The notes under the pieces were generated by a model. That model searched no databases. It had not been told where the DNA came from and saw only the letters and a program-made list of their open reading frames with translations. Made by a program: the position numbers and the translations under genes. Of a stretch of DNA of 64,000 nt, positions 25,259-34,012 are shown in pieces. Within the stretch, counting starts at the first letter, position 1. The number at the start of each line of letters is the position of its first letter. Source of the stretch: JABWAN01 sp041918175 (GTDB lineage Bacteria > Zhuqueibacterota > Zhuqueibacteria > Zhuqueibacterales > Zhuqueibacteraceae); assembly GCA_041918175.1 (NCBI GenBank), contig JAYRWE010000062.1, positions 1-64,000 of the forward strand, given 5' to 3'.

Positions 25259-26608
25259 TCACATTTTCCCAATCCCATACAAATGCTTCTCGCCGCGAAT
25301 GATGATCATGCCGTTGCTAATCGCGGGCGAGGCGAACACCGGCTCATCAAGCGAGTTGGTGGCGAGCACTTCATGTTGCGGCCCGGCTTTGATCACGAAC
25401 GTGTCGCCGTCTTCGCTCGTCATCAGTAGTTTGCCGTCAACGGCCACCGGCGAGGCCGTGAACGTTGCGGGCACCGGCAAACGCACGCCTTCGTAAATCA
25501 CCTTGCCGGTTTTGGCTTCGAGGCAAGTAAGTTGACCACGATCACTCATCACATACATATAATCGCCGTAAAGAATGCCCGAGGGCACATACGCGACGCC
25601 TTTGTTATAGCGCCACACAATGTTCGCGTGCAAGCTATCCAATTCACCCGAAGCGCCGAGTTTGACCGCAACCATGCGCTTGAGCGGATAACCCGCAGAG
25701 ACAATCACCAAGCCGTGGCCGGTCACGGGCGAAGCAATCGCGTTGCTCTCGTGGCCTTTCATGCGCCACCACTCTTTGCCGGTTTTCGGATCATACGAGA
25801 TGATGAACTCGTTGCCGCTGGTGATCAACTGCGCGCGCTGCGGGCCGTTGACGAGCAGTGGAGTGGTCCAACTCACTTGCACTTTGCGCGGCATTTTCCA
25901 AGCGACTTCACCGGTTTTTTTGTTATAAGCGATGATAAGTGACTTCTCTCCATTGTCCTCGTCGCACTGAAGGATGACGTAGTTCTCAAACAGCACCGGC
26001 GAAGTCGCAGTCCCCATGCCCAATGTTGCGATTGGACCGGGAGATGCTTTCCAAATTTGTTTGCCGTTGAAATCGTAGCAGTACAATCCTTCGGTTCCAA
26101 AATAAGCGAACACGTATTTGCCGTCGGTTGCCGGAGTGGGGGAGGCATGGCTGCTCTTGCGATGGCGATCATCGAAGACCGTGCCTTCGTAGGCAGTTTG
26201 CTCCCAAAGCAGCTTGCCGCTATCGCGTGCAAGGCAGAGCACTTTGAACGTGTGCTTGCGATCCGCGCCCACCGCGTCGGGATGTTTATAATCCTGCCCT
26301 TCATTCGTATGCTTCACCGCTTGCGCGCCGGGCACAACCTCGCCTTCGATTTCCGCGGTGAGAAATATTTTATTCTCCCACACAATCGGCGAGGAGTGGC
26401 CGCTGCCCGGAAGCGGTGTTTTCCATTTAATGTTTTGTGTGCCGCTCCAAGCCATAGGCACGTTGGCGTCGCTCGAAACGCCCGTGCCTTCGGAGCCGCG
26501 CCATTGCGACCAGTTCGTGGGTTTGTTTTTATCCGCAGACCAAACGCTGAAACTGAACAACGCTGTGGCTAAAACTAAAAGCGAAACGCGAGATAAACGT
26601 TTTGCCAT
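25259..26608 (-). CDS. Exported PQQ-type beta-propeller protein
   Basis: A 449-residue protein with a signal peptide and repeated tryptophan-docking blades of the PQQ/BamB type. It opens with NWSQWRGSEGTGVSS and continues through blades such as KVLCLARDSGKLLWEQ, YCYDFNGKQIWKASPG and YDPKTGKEWWRMKG. Proteins of this class lacking quinone-binding residues usually act as protein-binding scaffolds. AGGAG precedes the Met at 26608. Its stop overlaps the next gene region (25250-25262), so it is cotranscribed with the porin-like gene. Two other PQQ-type propellers occur at 30758 and 42208. Confidence 0.88.
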   Translation of the reverse strand: MAKRLSRVSLLVLATALFSFSVWSADKNKPTNWSQWRGSEGTGVSSDANVPMAWSGTQNIKWKTPLPGSGHSSPIVWENKIFLTAEIEGEVVPGAQAVKHTNEGQDYKHPDAVGADRKHTFKVLCLARDSGKLLWEQTAYEGTVFDDRHRKSSHASPTPATDGKYVFAYFGTEGLYCYDFNGKQIWKASPGPIATLGMGTATSPVLFENYVILQCDEDNGEKSLIIAYNKKTGEVAWKMPRKVQVSWTTPLLVNGPQRAQLITSGNEFIISYDPKTGKEWWRMKGHESNAIASPVTGHGLVIVSAGYPLKRMVAVKLGASGELDSLHANIVWRYNKGVAYVPSGILYGDYMYVMSDRGQLTCLEAKTGKVIYEGVRLPVPATFTASPVAVDGKLLMTSEDGDTFVIKAGPQHEVLATNSLDEPVFASPAISNGMIIIRGEKHLYGIGKM

Positions 26609-26667
26609 CTTGGCTCTCCTCAAGTGTGATTTTGAAAGTGATAATGAATTGCAGAATAAGATGCAGG

Positions 26668-27621
26668 CTACGAAATAAACTCCTCCCGTTGCTCCAGCAA
26701 CTTCACCAACGCATACAACGTTTGATTCACCGGCGTGGGCACGCCCAACTCTTTGCCGCGTTGCACGACATAGCCGTTCAACGCATCGATCTCCGTGCGT
26801 TTGCCGCGCGCCAAATCTTGCGCAGTGGAAGAAGTTGCGTTTTCCATTTTCTCGGCAAGTTTCAAACTCACCTCGATCAAATCAAGGTTCGAAAAGTTTA
26901 TGCCCTCCGCCTGCGCAACAGCGAGGGCTTCTTTGACCGTTTGTATCATCAACGCGCGTGTGATTTCGTGCCGCACCATTCGGCCATAGCGCGCGCCGCG
27001 GCCCAACGCCGAGATCGCATTATAGGCGCAATTGATGATCAGCTTTGTCCACAAATCCGCGGCGATGTTTTTTGAAACGACACACGGCACATGCGCGCGT
27101 ATAAAGAGTGTCGCAAGCGCTTCGAGATCGCGCGCGCGTTGCGCAAGCTCGCCAATGATCAAATCTCCGCGGCCGGTGTGCTTCACATGGCCGGGCGCAA
27201 TCATTTCCACTGCAACATACACCACCGCGGGAATCGCCTCGATGCCCGTTGCCGCGCGAATGCGGGCGACATTGTCCACGCCGTTTTGCAAACTCATAAC
27301 AACCGCGTTGCTCGCCAAATGTGGCGCGAGCGCTCGCGCCGCGCTTTCGGTGTCGAGCGTCTTCACGCAGAGCAACACGAGATCGGCATGGTTGAGTTCA
27401 GTTAGCGCAGTTGTCGCTGCAACGGAAATGTTCTCGCTAAAATTTATACTGTCGAGCAACAAACCGTTGCGATTGATCGCATCAACCAGCGGCGCGCGGC
27501 CAATGAGCGTGACCGGCACACCCGCGCGCGCAAGCATGCCGCCGAAATAACATCCCACTGCGCCTGCGCCGAGCACGGCGATGCGAGGCGCGCGTGACTC
27601 GCGTTGTTCGATTATACTCAT
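26668..27621 (-). CDS. panE: 2-dehydropantoate 2-reductase family (ketopantoate reductase)
   Basis: A 317-residue NADPH-dependent reductase of the ApbA/PanE family. The Rossmann motif GAGAVGCYFGG is at residues 18-28, and the catalytic Lys region DLWTKLIINCAYNAISALGR is at about 180-200. The C-terminal helical domain ends KRTEIDALNGYVVQRGKELGVPTP, the conserved substrate-binding segment with E/N residues. PanE makes pantoate for coenzyme A, but many paralogues reduce other 2-keto acids; the setting next to beta-lactamase genes gives no support for CoA synthesis. The start overlaps the beta-lactamase stop (ATGA). Confidence 0.9.
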   Translation of the reverse strand: MSIIEQRESRAPRIAVLGAGAVGCYFGGMLARAGVPVTLIGRAPLVDAINRNGLLLDSINFSENISVAATTALTELNHADLVLLCVKTLDTESAARALAPHLASNAVVMSLQNGVDNVARIRAATGIEAIPAVVYVAVEMIAPGHVKHTGRGDLIIGELAQRARDLEALATLFIRAHVPCVVSKNIAADLWTKLIINCAYNAISALGRGARYGRMVRHEITRALMIQTVKEALAVAQAEGINFSNLDLIEVSLKLAEKMENATSSTAQDLARGKRTEIDALNGYVVQRGKELGVPTPVNQTLYALVKLLEQREEFIS

Positions 27622-28394
27622 GGCGTAATCAAATTAAGATCGCGCAGAATGTTTTTGGCGATGCTGATGCGCGCGTTAGCGTCGTCATTTTTTACAACGT
27701 CAATATTGAGCGCGAAGAAATAAGTTTGTTCGCCGCGCTCCACATACCCTACGAACCAACCAACTTGCCCGGCCCAACCGGTCTTCGCGCGCAACACATA
27801 GCCTTCGCCTTGTTCGAAAATAAAAATGTCTTTGACGAGGTCCATTGTTCTTTGCGAGAACGGCAGTTTGTTTTGATAAAGCCGCACGAGAAAAGCAATC
27901 TGCTCGCGCGGCGTGATGCGCAGCTCGCCGGTGAGCCAAAACAGATCAATGCCGCCGCGAAGGTCCTTGTTGCCATAGCCTACGAGATTCACGTAGTGCT
28001 GCATGCGTTCTTGCCCGATGCGTCGCGCCATTTCTTGATAAAACCACACCGCGGAAACTTTGAAGCCGGAGCGCAAACTGTGATCTTGATTCCAAGCGGC
28101 AACGCTGCGCGTTACGCCGTCCCATTTCAGCGTTTCATTCTCATCGCGAATCACGCCGGTTTCGAGCGCGACGAGAGCGTTGAAGATTTTGAAAGTCGAG
28201 GCCGGAATATAGCCGCGATTGCTGCGCGCGAGGTTGTACACGAGATACTGATCGCGTTTCAAATCATAAAGCACAAACTCGCCCTCGACTCCCACTTCGT
28301 TGAAGTATTTTGCAAAGTCGGAGCGCTCTTGTACGCGCGGCTGACAAGCGATAAAGCTGCATGCCGCAACCAGCACGAGTATTACTTTTGTCAT
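27618..28394 (-). CDS. Class D (OXA-like) beta-lactamase, lipoprotein
   Basis: A 258-residue lipoprotein (ACSFIAC) with every class D signature in order: S66-T-F-K69 (the Lys is carbamylated in the family), S114-A-V116, Y140-G-N142, W153, and K204-T-G206. The WxxGxLxIxxxEQ segment (about 153-165) is also diagnostic. It acts in the periplasm as a serine beta-lactamase or, as for the related BlaR sensor domain, as a penicillin-binding domain. No membrane sensor part is present, so it is an enzyme. The Met at 28394 overlaps the stop of the upstream serine hydrolase gene (ATGA); the upstream frame extension is rejected. Confidence 0.92.
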   Translation of the reverse strand: MTKVILVLVAACSFIACQPRVQERSDFAKYFNEVGVEGEFVLYDLKRDQYLVYNLARSNRGYIPASTFKIFNALVALETGVIRDENETLKWDGVTRSVAAWNQDHSLRSGFKVSAVWFYQEMARRIGQERMQHYVNLVGYGNKDLRGGIDLFWLTGELRITPREQIAFLVRLYQNKLPFSQRTMDLVKDIFIFEQGEGYVLRAKTGWAGQVGWFVGYVERGEQTYFFALNIDVVKNDDANARISIAKNILRDLNLITP

Positions 28395-29515
28395 TGCGCT
28401 TGCTTCCGCTCTTTGGTTTGCAGAAATGCTTCTGCCATGATCGGCGCAATGTCGCCATTCACCGGCGCGTTGGTTAAATTCGAAAGAATGGCCAGCACAC
28501 AATCTTCTTGCGGATAAAGACGAATATATGAAGAGATGCCAGGCCCGCCGCCGCCGTGCTCATAAATGCGCCGGCCGTTTTTATCTTTGCCGATATACCA
28601 ACCCAGCGCGTAATTTGTCTCCTCGCCCGAAGCGGTTTTGAGCGGCCGAAAAATTTCCGCACGCGTGTTCGGTTTGAGAAAACCCTCGCGCAAGAGCGCA
28701 GAGCCGTATCGCGCCACGTCCTCCGCGTTTGCCAATAAACCCGCGCCGGCCCATTTGAAACTCGGATCATATTCCGGCGCTTTGATCACGCGATGGCCGT
28801 CTTTCACATAAAACGTGGCAGCGTCCGCGAGCGGGTGCGTGCGATCATTGAATGACGTGCGCTGCAATCCGAGCGGCTGCAAAACGTAGTGCCGCATCGC
28901 CGTCGCGAAATCTTTGCCGCTCGCTTGCTCAATCATTGCGGCAACAATGGTGTAGTTGCTCGTGGTATATTCGTGCCGCGTGCGCGGTGCATAGGCGAGC
29001 GTGTTCGTGCGGAGAATTTCATCCAATGCCGCGCTCGTTGTCAAGTGGCGCTTCTCATAGTAATGCGAATTGTTGTACTCATCGTTTAAGCCGCTGAGAT
29101 GGGCGATGAGCAATCGCGCTGAGATATTTTTATTTTTGTGTGGAAACTGTGGAAGATAGTTTTCCACCGGCGCATCGAGGTCGAGCTTGCCTTCTTCCAA
29201 CAATCGCGCGGCGAGCACGCCGGTGAAGGATTTTGTAACGCTGCCCAAGCCGAAACGGGTTTCCGTGGTCGCGCGCCTTTTTTGTTCGATGTCGGCAAAG
29301 CCGAACGCCTCGCTCCAAACGATCTCGCCGCTCATCGCCATGGCTACGCTTACGGCCGGCGTTTGCGAGCTTTGCATCATCGCTTGAATTGCGGCTCGGC
29401 TCGTAGCGATGACGGAAGCATATTGTTTGCTGGCTTGTGCTCCGGCTTCTTTTTCAAAACAAAACACGGCGAGAAGCGCAAGCACGCCTCTCAGCCCATG
29501 AGCAGTGTTCTTCAA
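28391..29515 (-). CDS. Serine hydrolase, class C beta-lactamase/DD-peptidase fold
   Basis: A 374-residue exported enzyme (signal peptide ends EAGAQA). The catalytic S92-V-T-K95 is followed by Y183 in HEYTTSNYT (the usual YxN position reads YTT) and HGGGG at about 320, the KTG-equivalent box in this family. Relatives include AmpC-like esterases, D-amino-acid peptidases and LACTB-type proteins. It is in the same operon as the class D beta-lactamase (ATGA overlap downstream) and follows an alpha/beta hydrolase gene with 7 bp between them. Confidence 0.9.
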   Translation of the reverse strand: MKNTAHGLRGVLALLAVFCFEKEAGAQASKQYASVIATSRAAIQAMMQSSQTPAVSVAMAMSGEIVWSEAFGFADIEQKRRATTETRFGLGSVTKSFTGVLAARLLEEGKLDLDAPVENYLPQFPHKNKNISARLLIAHLSGLNDEYNNSHYYEKRHLTTSAALDEILRTNTLAYAPRTRHEYTTSNYTIVAAMIEQASGKDFATAMRHYVLQPLGLQRTSFNDRTHPLADAATFYVKDGHRVIKAPEYDPSFKWAGAGLLANAEDVARYGSALLREGFLKPNTRAEIFRPLKTASGEETNYALGWYIGKDKNGRRIYEHGGGGPGISSYIRLYPQEDCVLAILSNLTNAPVNGDIAPIMAEAFLQTKERKQAQ

Positions 29516-29522
29516 CTTTCTC

Positions 29523-30680
29523 CTACTCTTTCAATTTCATTTTTACGTCGCTCAATGCTTCCGACAAACCAAGCGAGGCCGGCGTTTGGCTGATGAAGGC
29601 CCTCGCGCTTTTGTCGTCTTTCAAATACGCATTCAAAAAATTCAACGCATACTGGCAAACGATTGTATAACTCGCGATCGCCTCCGCGCTGCGCTCGGTT
29701 TTGATAAGCGTGTGCTGTGCCGCGCCATAGCTTGAAACAAAATCCGCGTGCAAAAGCTTTTTGAACGAGAGCAGATAAGCGTCGGCAACAGCGAGGCTGT
29801 CATAAAAGGCAAAATTCTTCGGCACGTTGTAGCGCGGCGGCAGCTCGCCATGCAGGTGCAGATACGGCACGTTCATTTTTTTATAATCAAACCACGGCGA
29901 TTGCTTCATCAAATCGCGGCCATATTCATAGCCGGTCGCGCCGTCGAGACTGAGCAGCGCGTCAACTTCGGTGTTTTGCATTTGCAGCAACGCTTGCGCA
30001 ACGCCGCCGACGCTCCATGACGCGAGCGCGAGTTTGTCGGCATCGACATTCGGCAAACGATACGCATAATTGAGGATAAACTGCAAATCACGAAGCTGCG
30101 TTTCAACACCGCGGCCATCGAACGGCCAGCGCTCACCTTTTTGCAAGTCCAACGCGGTGTGCGCGATGGCAACGTAACCGTGGCTCGCGAGATATTCGCA
30201 GAGCACGGAATACACATGCCCGCCGGTGCCGCCGCCCGCGCCGAAGATGACGAGCGGAAATTTGCCTGCTGCGGGCTTCGCGTCTTTCAGCGCCGCCGTC
30301 ACTGTGGAAAGCAGCGGTGCAAGTTTGCCTGCAAACGGTTCGAACTCTTGCGCATGGCTTTCCAACACGGCCCGCTTGTGCTCTTCGCGCCATTGCCACG
30401 GCTCAGAGTCGGTGTCGTTCAAATACAAATATTCTTCATAACGCATGCGCGGCGCATTCGCGTTTGCTTGCGCGGGATACCAAATGAACATTTGAATCGG
30501 CCGTCCGCGGCGTGAGGCTTTCGGCTGCGACAAATCATAAGGCCGCGTTGCATCATACTTGCGCACAAACTTAAAGCCGACTTTATGCTCGCCTTGCGGC
30601 AAACCATTCCACAGAAGCGGCGTTTGTGCAAAGACAGAGGCTGCAAAACTGAGCAGAAGGGAGGTGGCCAAGATCCGCAT
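29523..30680 (-). CDS. Exported alpha/beta hydrolase
   Basis: A 385-residue protein with a signal peptide (SFAASVFAQ). It has the alpha/beta-hydrolase oxyanion region LVIFGAGGGTGGHVY (about 150-165) and a nucleophile elbow LASWSVGGVA (about 225-232), where S-W-S-V-G replaces the canonical GxSxG. LLSLDGATGYEYG and the His-containing ending SSYGAAQHTLIKT supply the acid and base candidates. It is most like platelet-activating-factor acetylhydrolase or dienelactone hydrolase families. It is the first gene of the 30680-to-26668 operon. Confidence 0.83.
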   Translation of the reverse strand: MRILATSLLLSFAASVFAQTPLLWNGLPQGEHKVGFKFVRKYDATRPYDLSQPKASRRGRPIQMFIWYPAQANANAPRMRYEEYLYLNDTDSEPWQWREEHKRAVLESHAQEFEPFAGKLAPLLSTVTAALKDAKPAAGKFPLVIFGAGGGTGGHVYSVLCEYLASHGYVAIAHTALDLQKGERWPFDGRGVETQLRDLQFILNYAYRLPNVDADKLALASWSVGGVAQALLQMQNTEVDALLSLDGATGYEYGRDLMKQSPWFDYKKMNVPYLHLHGELPPRYNVPKNFAFYDSLAVADAYLLSFKKLLHADFVSSYGAAQHTLIKTERSAEAIASYTIVCQYALNFLNAYLKDDKSARAFISQTPASLGLSEALSDVKMKLKE

Positions 30681-30757
30681 GTCAATCCGATTCGAAAAAA
30701 ATAGTTTCCAGGCTAAATGATTTTGCCGACATTCATACTGTCAATGGCATCACAATC

Positions 30758-32614
30758 TCAACGCAATCCATACTCAGCAACCGCTTTGATCGCGAGCCAA
30801 TCGTCTTGCCCCTCGCGTTTGTGCCAGAGCTGCACGAGGCCGGTACCTTCGGGGCCGCCGTAATTTTTCACCCACGCCGAAGCTTTGCCTTGTTCATCGC
30901 GGCCGAGCACGGTCGTCACTTGATCCTCATTCACGGCAAAGCCACCGACCCACCACTCGCGCAGCAAGCCCCATTGCATGCCCTCGCGCGTGACCGAAGA
31001 GCGATACCAACCGTTGACGCCAATCGCGCTTTGGCCTTGATAGCGCACGCCCACGATGCGCTCCGGTATGGTGAAATCCAATGCAATCGCTTGATCGGTT
31101 TTCGGATCACGTTTATAAACCAACGGCGGCGCGCCGAGCCAAACCACTTTGCCGCCAGCGTTCAAATATTTTCGCAAGAGCGCAGCCTCGGAAGAATCAT
31201 CGATCACTGTTGCCGGCACACGACTCGCCGCGAAAACAACGACGCTCGGCGATTGGTTCGCAATGCTTTCTTGCATGAAGCGCGCGAGGCGTTGCGCATC
31301 GAGTTGTTCATAACCTTCTCGCACGAAGTAGTCGCGAATTTGTTCATCAACGTGATTGCGAAACCAATTGAAGCCCTTGCTTGTTTCCCAATAAACCGCA
31401 CGTTTCGCTTCCGGTTGTTTTGTTGCACTCGAAGTTAAGCCCGTGAGCGCGTAAAGATAACCGTCATCGCTTCCGAAATAAACCACGCCCTCGGCAACAA
31501 CCGGCGAAGAGAAAATGCGGTCGCGCGTTTTGAAACGCCATTGCTCCGCACCGTTGCGCGCATGCACTGCGAAAAAATTTCCGCCGCCGTCGCCGAAATA
31601 GACCAGCGAGTCGCACACCGTGGGCGAAGACCAAACTGTTTCGGTGGCATTGAAACGCCATTGCTCTTTGCCCGTAGCGAGATTGACGGCTTGCACGAAG
31701 CGGCCATCAGAAGTGCCGGTGATTGCCGCGCCGTTGAAAATCGCGGGCGAGGAGATGACCCACGAGATTTCATGATCAAAGCGCCAACGCTCTTTGCCCG
31801 TGTTGCGTTCGAGAGCATACAAGAAACCGTCGCGCCCGCCGAACACGATAATGTCTCCGCTGATTGCAGGCGAAGAAACAATTGCGCAACGATCAAAACC
31901 AAACTCCGCGGGATTGAACTTCACGCCTTCAGTAGCAAAGCGCCATTGCTCTGCGCCGGTTTCGGCATTGAGCGCATAAAGATAACCTTGCATGTCGCCG
32001 AAATAAATCACGCCATCCATCATTGCTGGTGAGCTGCGCACGAGACTCTGCGTGTCGAATTTCCATTTGAGTTGATTGCTGCGCAGATCGAGCGCATAAA
32101 GATGTCCGTCGCCGCTGCCGAAATAGGCAACGTGATCGACGAGCAACGGAGAGGAGAGTAGATAATCGAAGCCCCACGCATATGGCAACGTCGCACCGGT
32201 TTGAAATTTTGAGATGAGTTTTCCCGTGCGCGCGTCCACAGCATAAAAGCATTCGTCGCGGCTGGTGAAATAAACCGCGCCATTCGCAAGCGCGGGCGAA
32301 GAAGGCACCGCACCGCCCGTTCTGAAGCGCCATTGCTCATTGCCCGTGAGCGCGTCAATCGCATAAACGCAGCTATCGCCGCTGCCGAAATAAACATGGC
32401 GCGCGCCCACCGCAGGCGTGGAGCGCACCGGGCCGTTCGTCTTGAAGGCCCAGCGCACGGATTCGAAATGAGGCACGGCTTGACCTTCATACACGCCGCG
32501 ATGTTGCGCGTCGCCGCGAAACATGATCGCGGGAAGAGTTTCGTTCGGCTCATGCTCCGCGCAGGCGATGAGCATGGCAAGCAACACGAAGGGCGCACGC
32601 GCGAGTTTATTCAT
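30758..32614 (-). CDS. PQQ-type beta-propeller fused to a GATase-like domain, lipoprotein
   Basis: A 618-residue lipoprotein (LLAMLIAC). Residues about 30-410 contain eight blades with the pattern VYFGSGDGHLYALDxxTGxxxWRF, one of the most regular BamB/PQQ propellers in the window. Residues about 430-590 look like a flavodoxin/glutamine-amidotransferase-like fold (DYFVREGYEQLDAQRLARFM, VVVFAASRVPATVI, YLNAGGKVVWLGAPP). The ending NYGGPEGTGLVQLW may be a third small region. It may be a surface sensor or scaffold. The start at 32614 overlaps the stop of the upstream Ntn hydrolase gene by 8 bp. Confidence 0.82.
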   Translation of the reverse strand: MNKLARAPFVLLAMLIACAEHEPNETLPAIMFRGDAQHRGVYEGQAVPHFESVRWAFKTNGPVRSTPAVGARHVYFGSGDSCVYAIDALTGNEQWRFRTGGAVPSSPALANGAVYFTSRDECFYAVDARTGKLISKFQTGATLPYAWGFDYLLSSPLLVDHVAYFGSGDGHLYALDLRSNQLKWKFDTQSLVRSSPAMMDGVIYFGDMQGYLYALNAETGAEQWRFATEGVKFNPAEFGFDRCAIVSSPAISGDIIVFGGRDGFLYALERNTGKERWRFDHEISWVISSPAIFNGAAITGTSDGRFVQAVNLATGKEQWRFNATETVWSSPTVCDSLVYFGDGGGNFFAVHARNGAEQWRFKTRDRIFSSPVVAEGVVYFGSDDGYLYALTGLTSSATKQPEAKRAVYWETSKGFNWFRNHVDEQIRDYFVREGYEQLDAQRLARFMQESIANQSPSVVVFAASRVPATVIDDSSEAALLRKYLNAGGKVVWLGAPPLVYKRDPKTDQAIALDFTIPERIVGVRYQGQSAIGVNGWYRSSVTREGMQWGLLREWWVGGFAVNEDQVTTVLGRDEQGKASAWVKNYGGPEGTGLVQLWHKREGQDDWLAIKAVAEYGLR

Positions 32615-33695
32615 TCGCGGCCTCAGCCGTAACTTTGCGACACGCGCTGCGCTCCGGCTGCTGCGCAATCTCTTCCAGTGCGCTCACCGGCACCTGCTTC
32701 GTGAATGGCGAGTTTTGAAACGAGGCGAGCACGAGCGCGCGATTGGCGGCAGGCGAGTAGTCGTTGAATTGCGCAGCAACGTCGCCGCTGAGATCGGCGT
32801 TCACATCCAGAACTTTGACGGGCGAGGCGCAGTTGAAATCGAACGACTGCAAACGCACGTGGCGCATACGTTGCGCTTTGCTCGTGAAAAAATGTACGGT
32901 GAGATTGTGCACGTCGTAAACGATGCTCCATTGCGTGTGCGGCCCTTGCGCGACGTTGCGCAGAATGTCGAAAGAATAGTCAATCGCAGATTTGCCCGCG
33001 CTCGGTTTGTAGTTCTTCGCCATCACGCCCGCGCGAACGAAACGATCCAGCGAGCTCATTGAAGTGGGCAGCGCGGCCTTCTTCTCCTCGCGCTTCAAAT
33101 AGGCGAGCGATTCTTCATACGTGCTGTTCGCCAGTGACTTCACCGGCATGTTGCCGCCGGAATGCGTAACGAGTTTGCCGTTGAGAAATTCGAGACTCGC
33201 GATTTCGCCCTTGCTATCGGCGATTAAAAAATGAATGCCAACGTGCGAGCGAATACGAACTTCGTTGGCGTTTCGCATCACTTCCTGCACCGTTGCGGAG
33301 TTGTCGAGCTGATATTGAATCCACTCCAAGCTGCCGAGCGCGGGGCGCGAGTCGGCGCGCGGATATTGCGTGGCGTCCAACTGCGAAAGCTCGACGATCA
33401 ATCCCATTTCATTCATGCCGCCCGTGGGCAAATCGCGGCCAAACTGATTGAACGTGAGACTGCCATATTTCGAGGCCCATTGCGCCGCGATTTCGCCTTC
33501 GTTCGCCAACGCGGTTTTAAACACGCCGCGTTTGTTGATGATCACGTGGCCGTAGCCGATGGGAAAATCATAATTGCGGCCAAAGATCAAATCTTTGCCA
33601 TGAAATAAACAGAACGTCGTGCAGGCCTCAACGCTCGCTTGCGCGAGCAACACGAGCGTGAACATTGCAGCGAAGAGATGCGGGAGTTTTTTCAT
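32607..33695 (-). CDS. Exported Ntn hydrolase, choloylglycine hydrolase-like
   Basis: A 362-residue member of the linear amide C-N hydrolase family. A signal peptide ends at A24 so that C25 (SVEA/CTTFC) becomes the N-terminal catalytic nucleophile, as in bile-salt and penicillin V hydrolases. It continues with GRNYDFPIGYGHVIINKRG, and the GGMNEMGLIVELSQLD motif with Asn around residue 100, matching the family. Such enzymes hydrolyse amide bonds in bile salts, penicillin V or N-acyl homoserine lactones. Placing it next to beta-lactam-type hydrolase genes suggests amide metabolism in the periplasm, which is inference. Confidence 0.88.
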   Translation of the reverse strand: MKKLPHLFAAMFTLVLLAQASVEACTTFCLFHGKDLIFGRNYDFPIGYGHVIINKRGVFKTALANEGEIAAQWASKYGSLTFNQFGRDLPTGGMNEMGLIVELSQLDATQYPRADSRPALGSLEWIQYQLDNSATVQEVMRNANEVRIRSHVGIHFLIADSKGEIASLEFLNGKLVTHSGGNMPVKSLANSTYEESLAYLKREEKKAALPTSMSSLDRFVRAGVMAKNYKPSAGKSAIDYSFDILRNVAQGPHTQWSIVYDVHNLTVHFFTSKAQRMRHVRLQSFDFNCASPVKVLDVNADLSGDVAAQFNDYSPAANRALVLASFQNSPFTKQVPVSALEEIAQQPERSACRKVTAEAANE

Positions 33696-33739
33696 GAGAT
33701 TTTCTGGGAAAAGATTTTGCACAGAATCCAAATCGATTT

Positions 33740-33905
33740 AGTACCTGAATTTTGCACTGGCGAGGCCGCCAACCTCCGCCTGATCCTGTAAGCATCAGGC
33801 TAAAAGGTGGAAACCCCGCAAGCGGGGTTCATACCGAATGGGCGACAGCCCCGTTCACGGGGCTTGCACCTCCTAGCCTGATGCTTCAGCATCAGGCGAA
33901 AGCTT
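33740..33905. repeat. Nested inverted-repeat element, copy B
   Basis: Starts with AGTACCTGAATTTTGC as in copy A (1237-1406) and has the same outer arms CCTCCGCCTGAT and ATCAGGCGAA. The internal stems are ACCCCGC-aa-GCGGGGT and GCCCCGT-tc-ACGGGGC, in place of GCGATCT/AGATCGC and GCCAACT/AGTTGGC in copy A. The stems keep their position, length and loop size while the bases change. Confidence 0.85.
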
Positions 33906-33920
33906 CGGCGCAACTCGGAG

Positions 33921-33974
33921 GGAAAGGCTTTCCGCCGAAATTCACCGAAGTCACCGAGTGTCGCCGAAAAAAGC
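33921..33974. repeat. Half copy of CACCGAA hairpin repeat
   Basis: Carries only the left half (TTTCCGCCGAAATTCACCGAAGTCACCGAGTG in part, then CGCCGAAAAAAGC) seen in full at 10651-10735, 39951-40053 and 41496-41582. The right arm is missing. It directly abuts element copy B. Confidence 0.75.
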
Positions 33975-34012
33975 ATGAAAGATTTTTTGTTTTGCGTGCG
34001 TCGGGTTCAATC

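Noticed and set aside
30758..32614. PQQ-dependent dehydrogenase activity for the propeller proteins
   Set aside because: The quinone-binding and calcium-binding residues and the usual dehydrogenase size are not seen; blades fit BamB-like scaffolds better.
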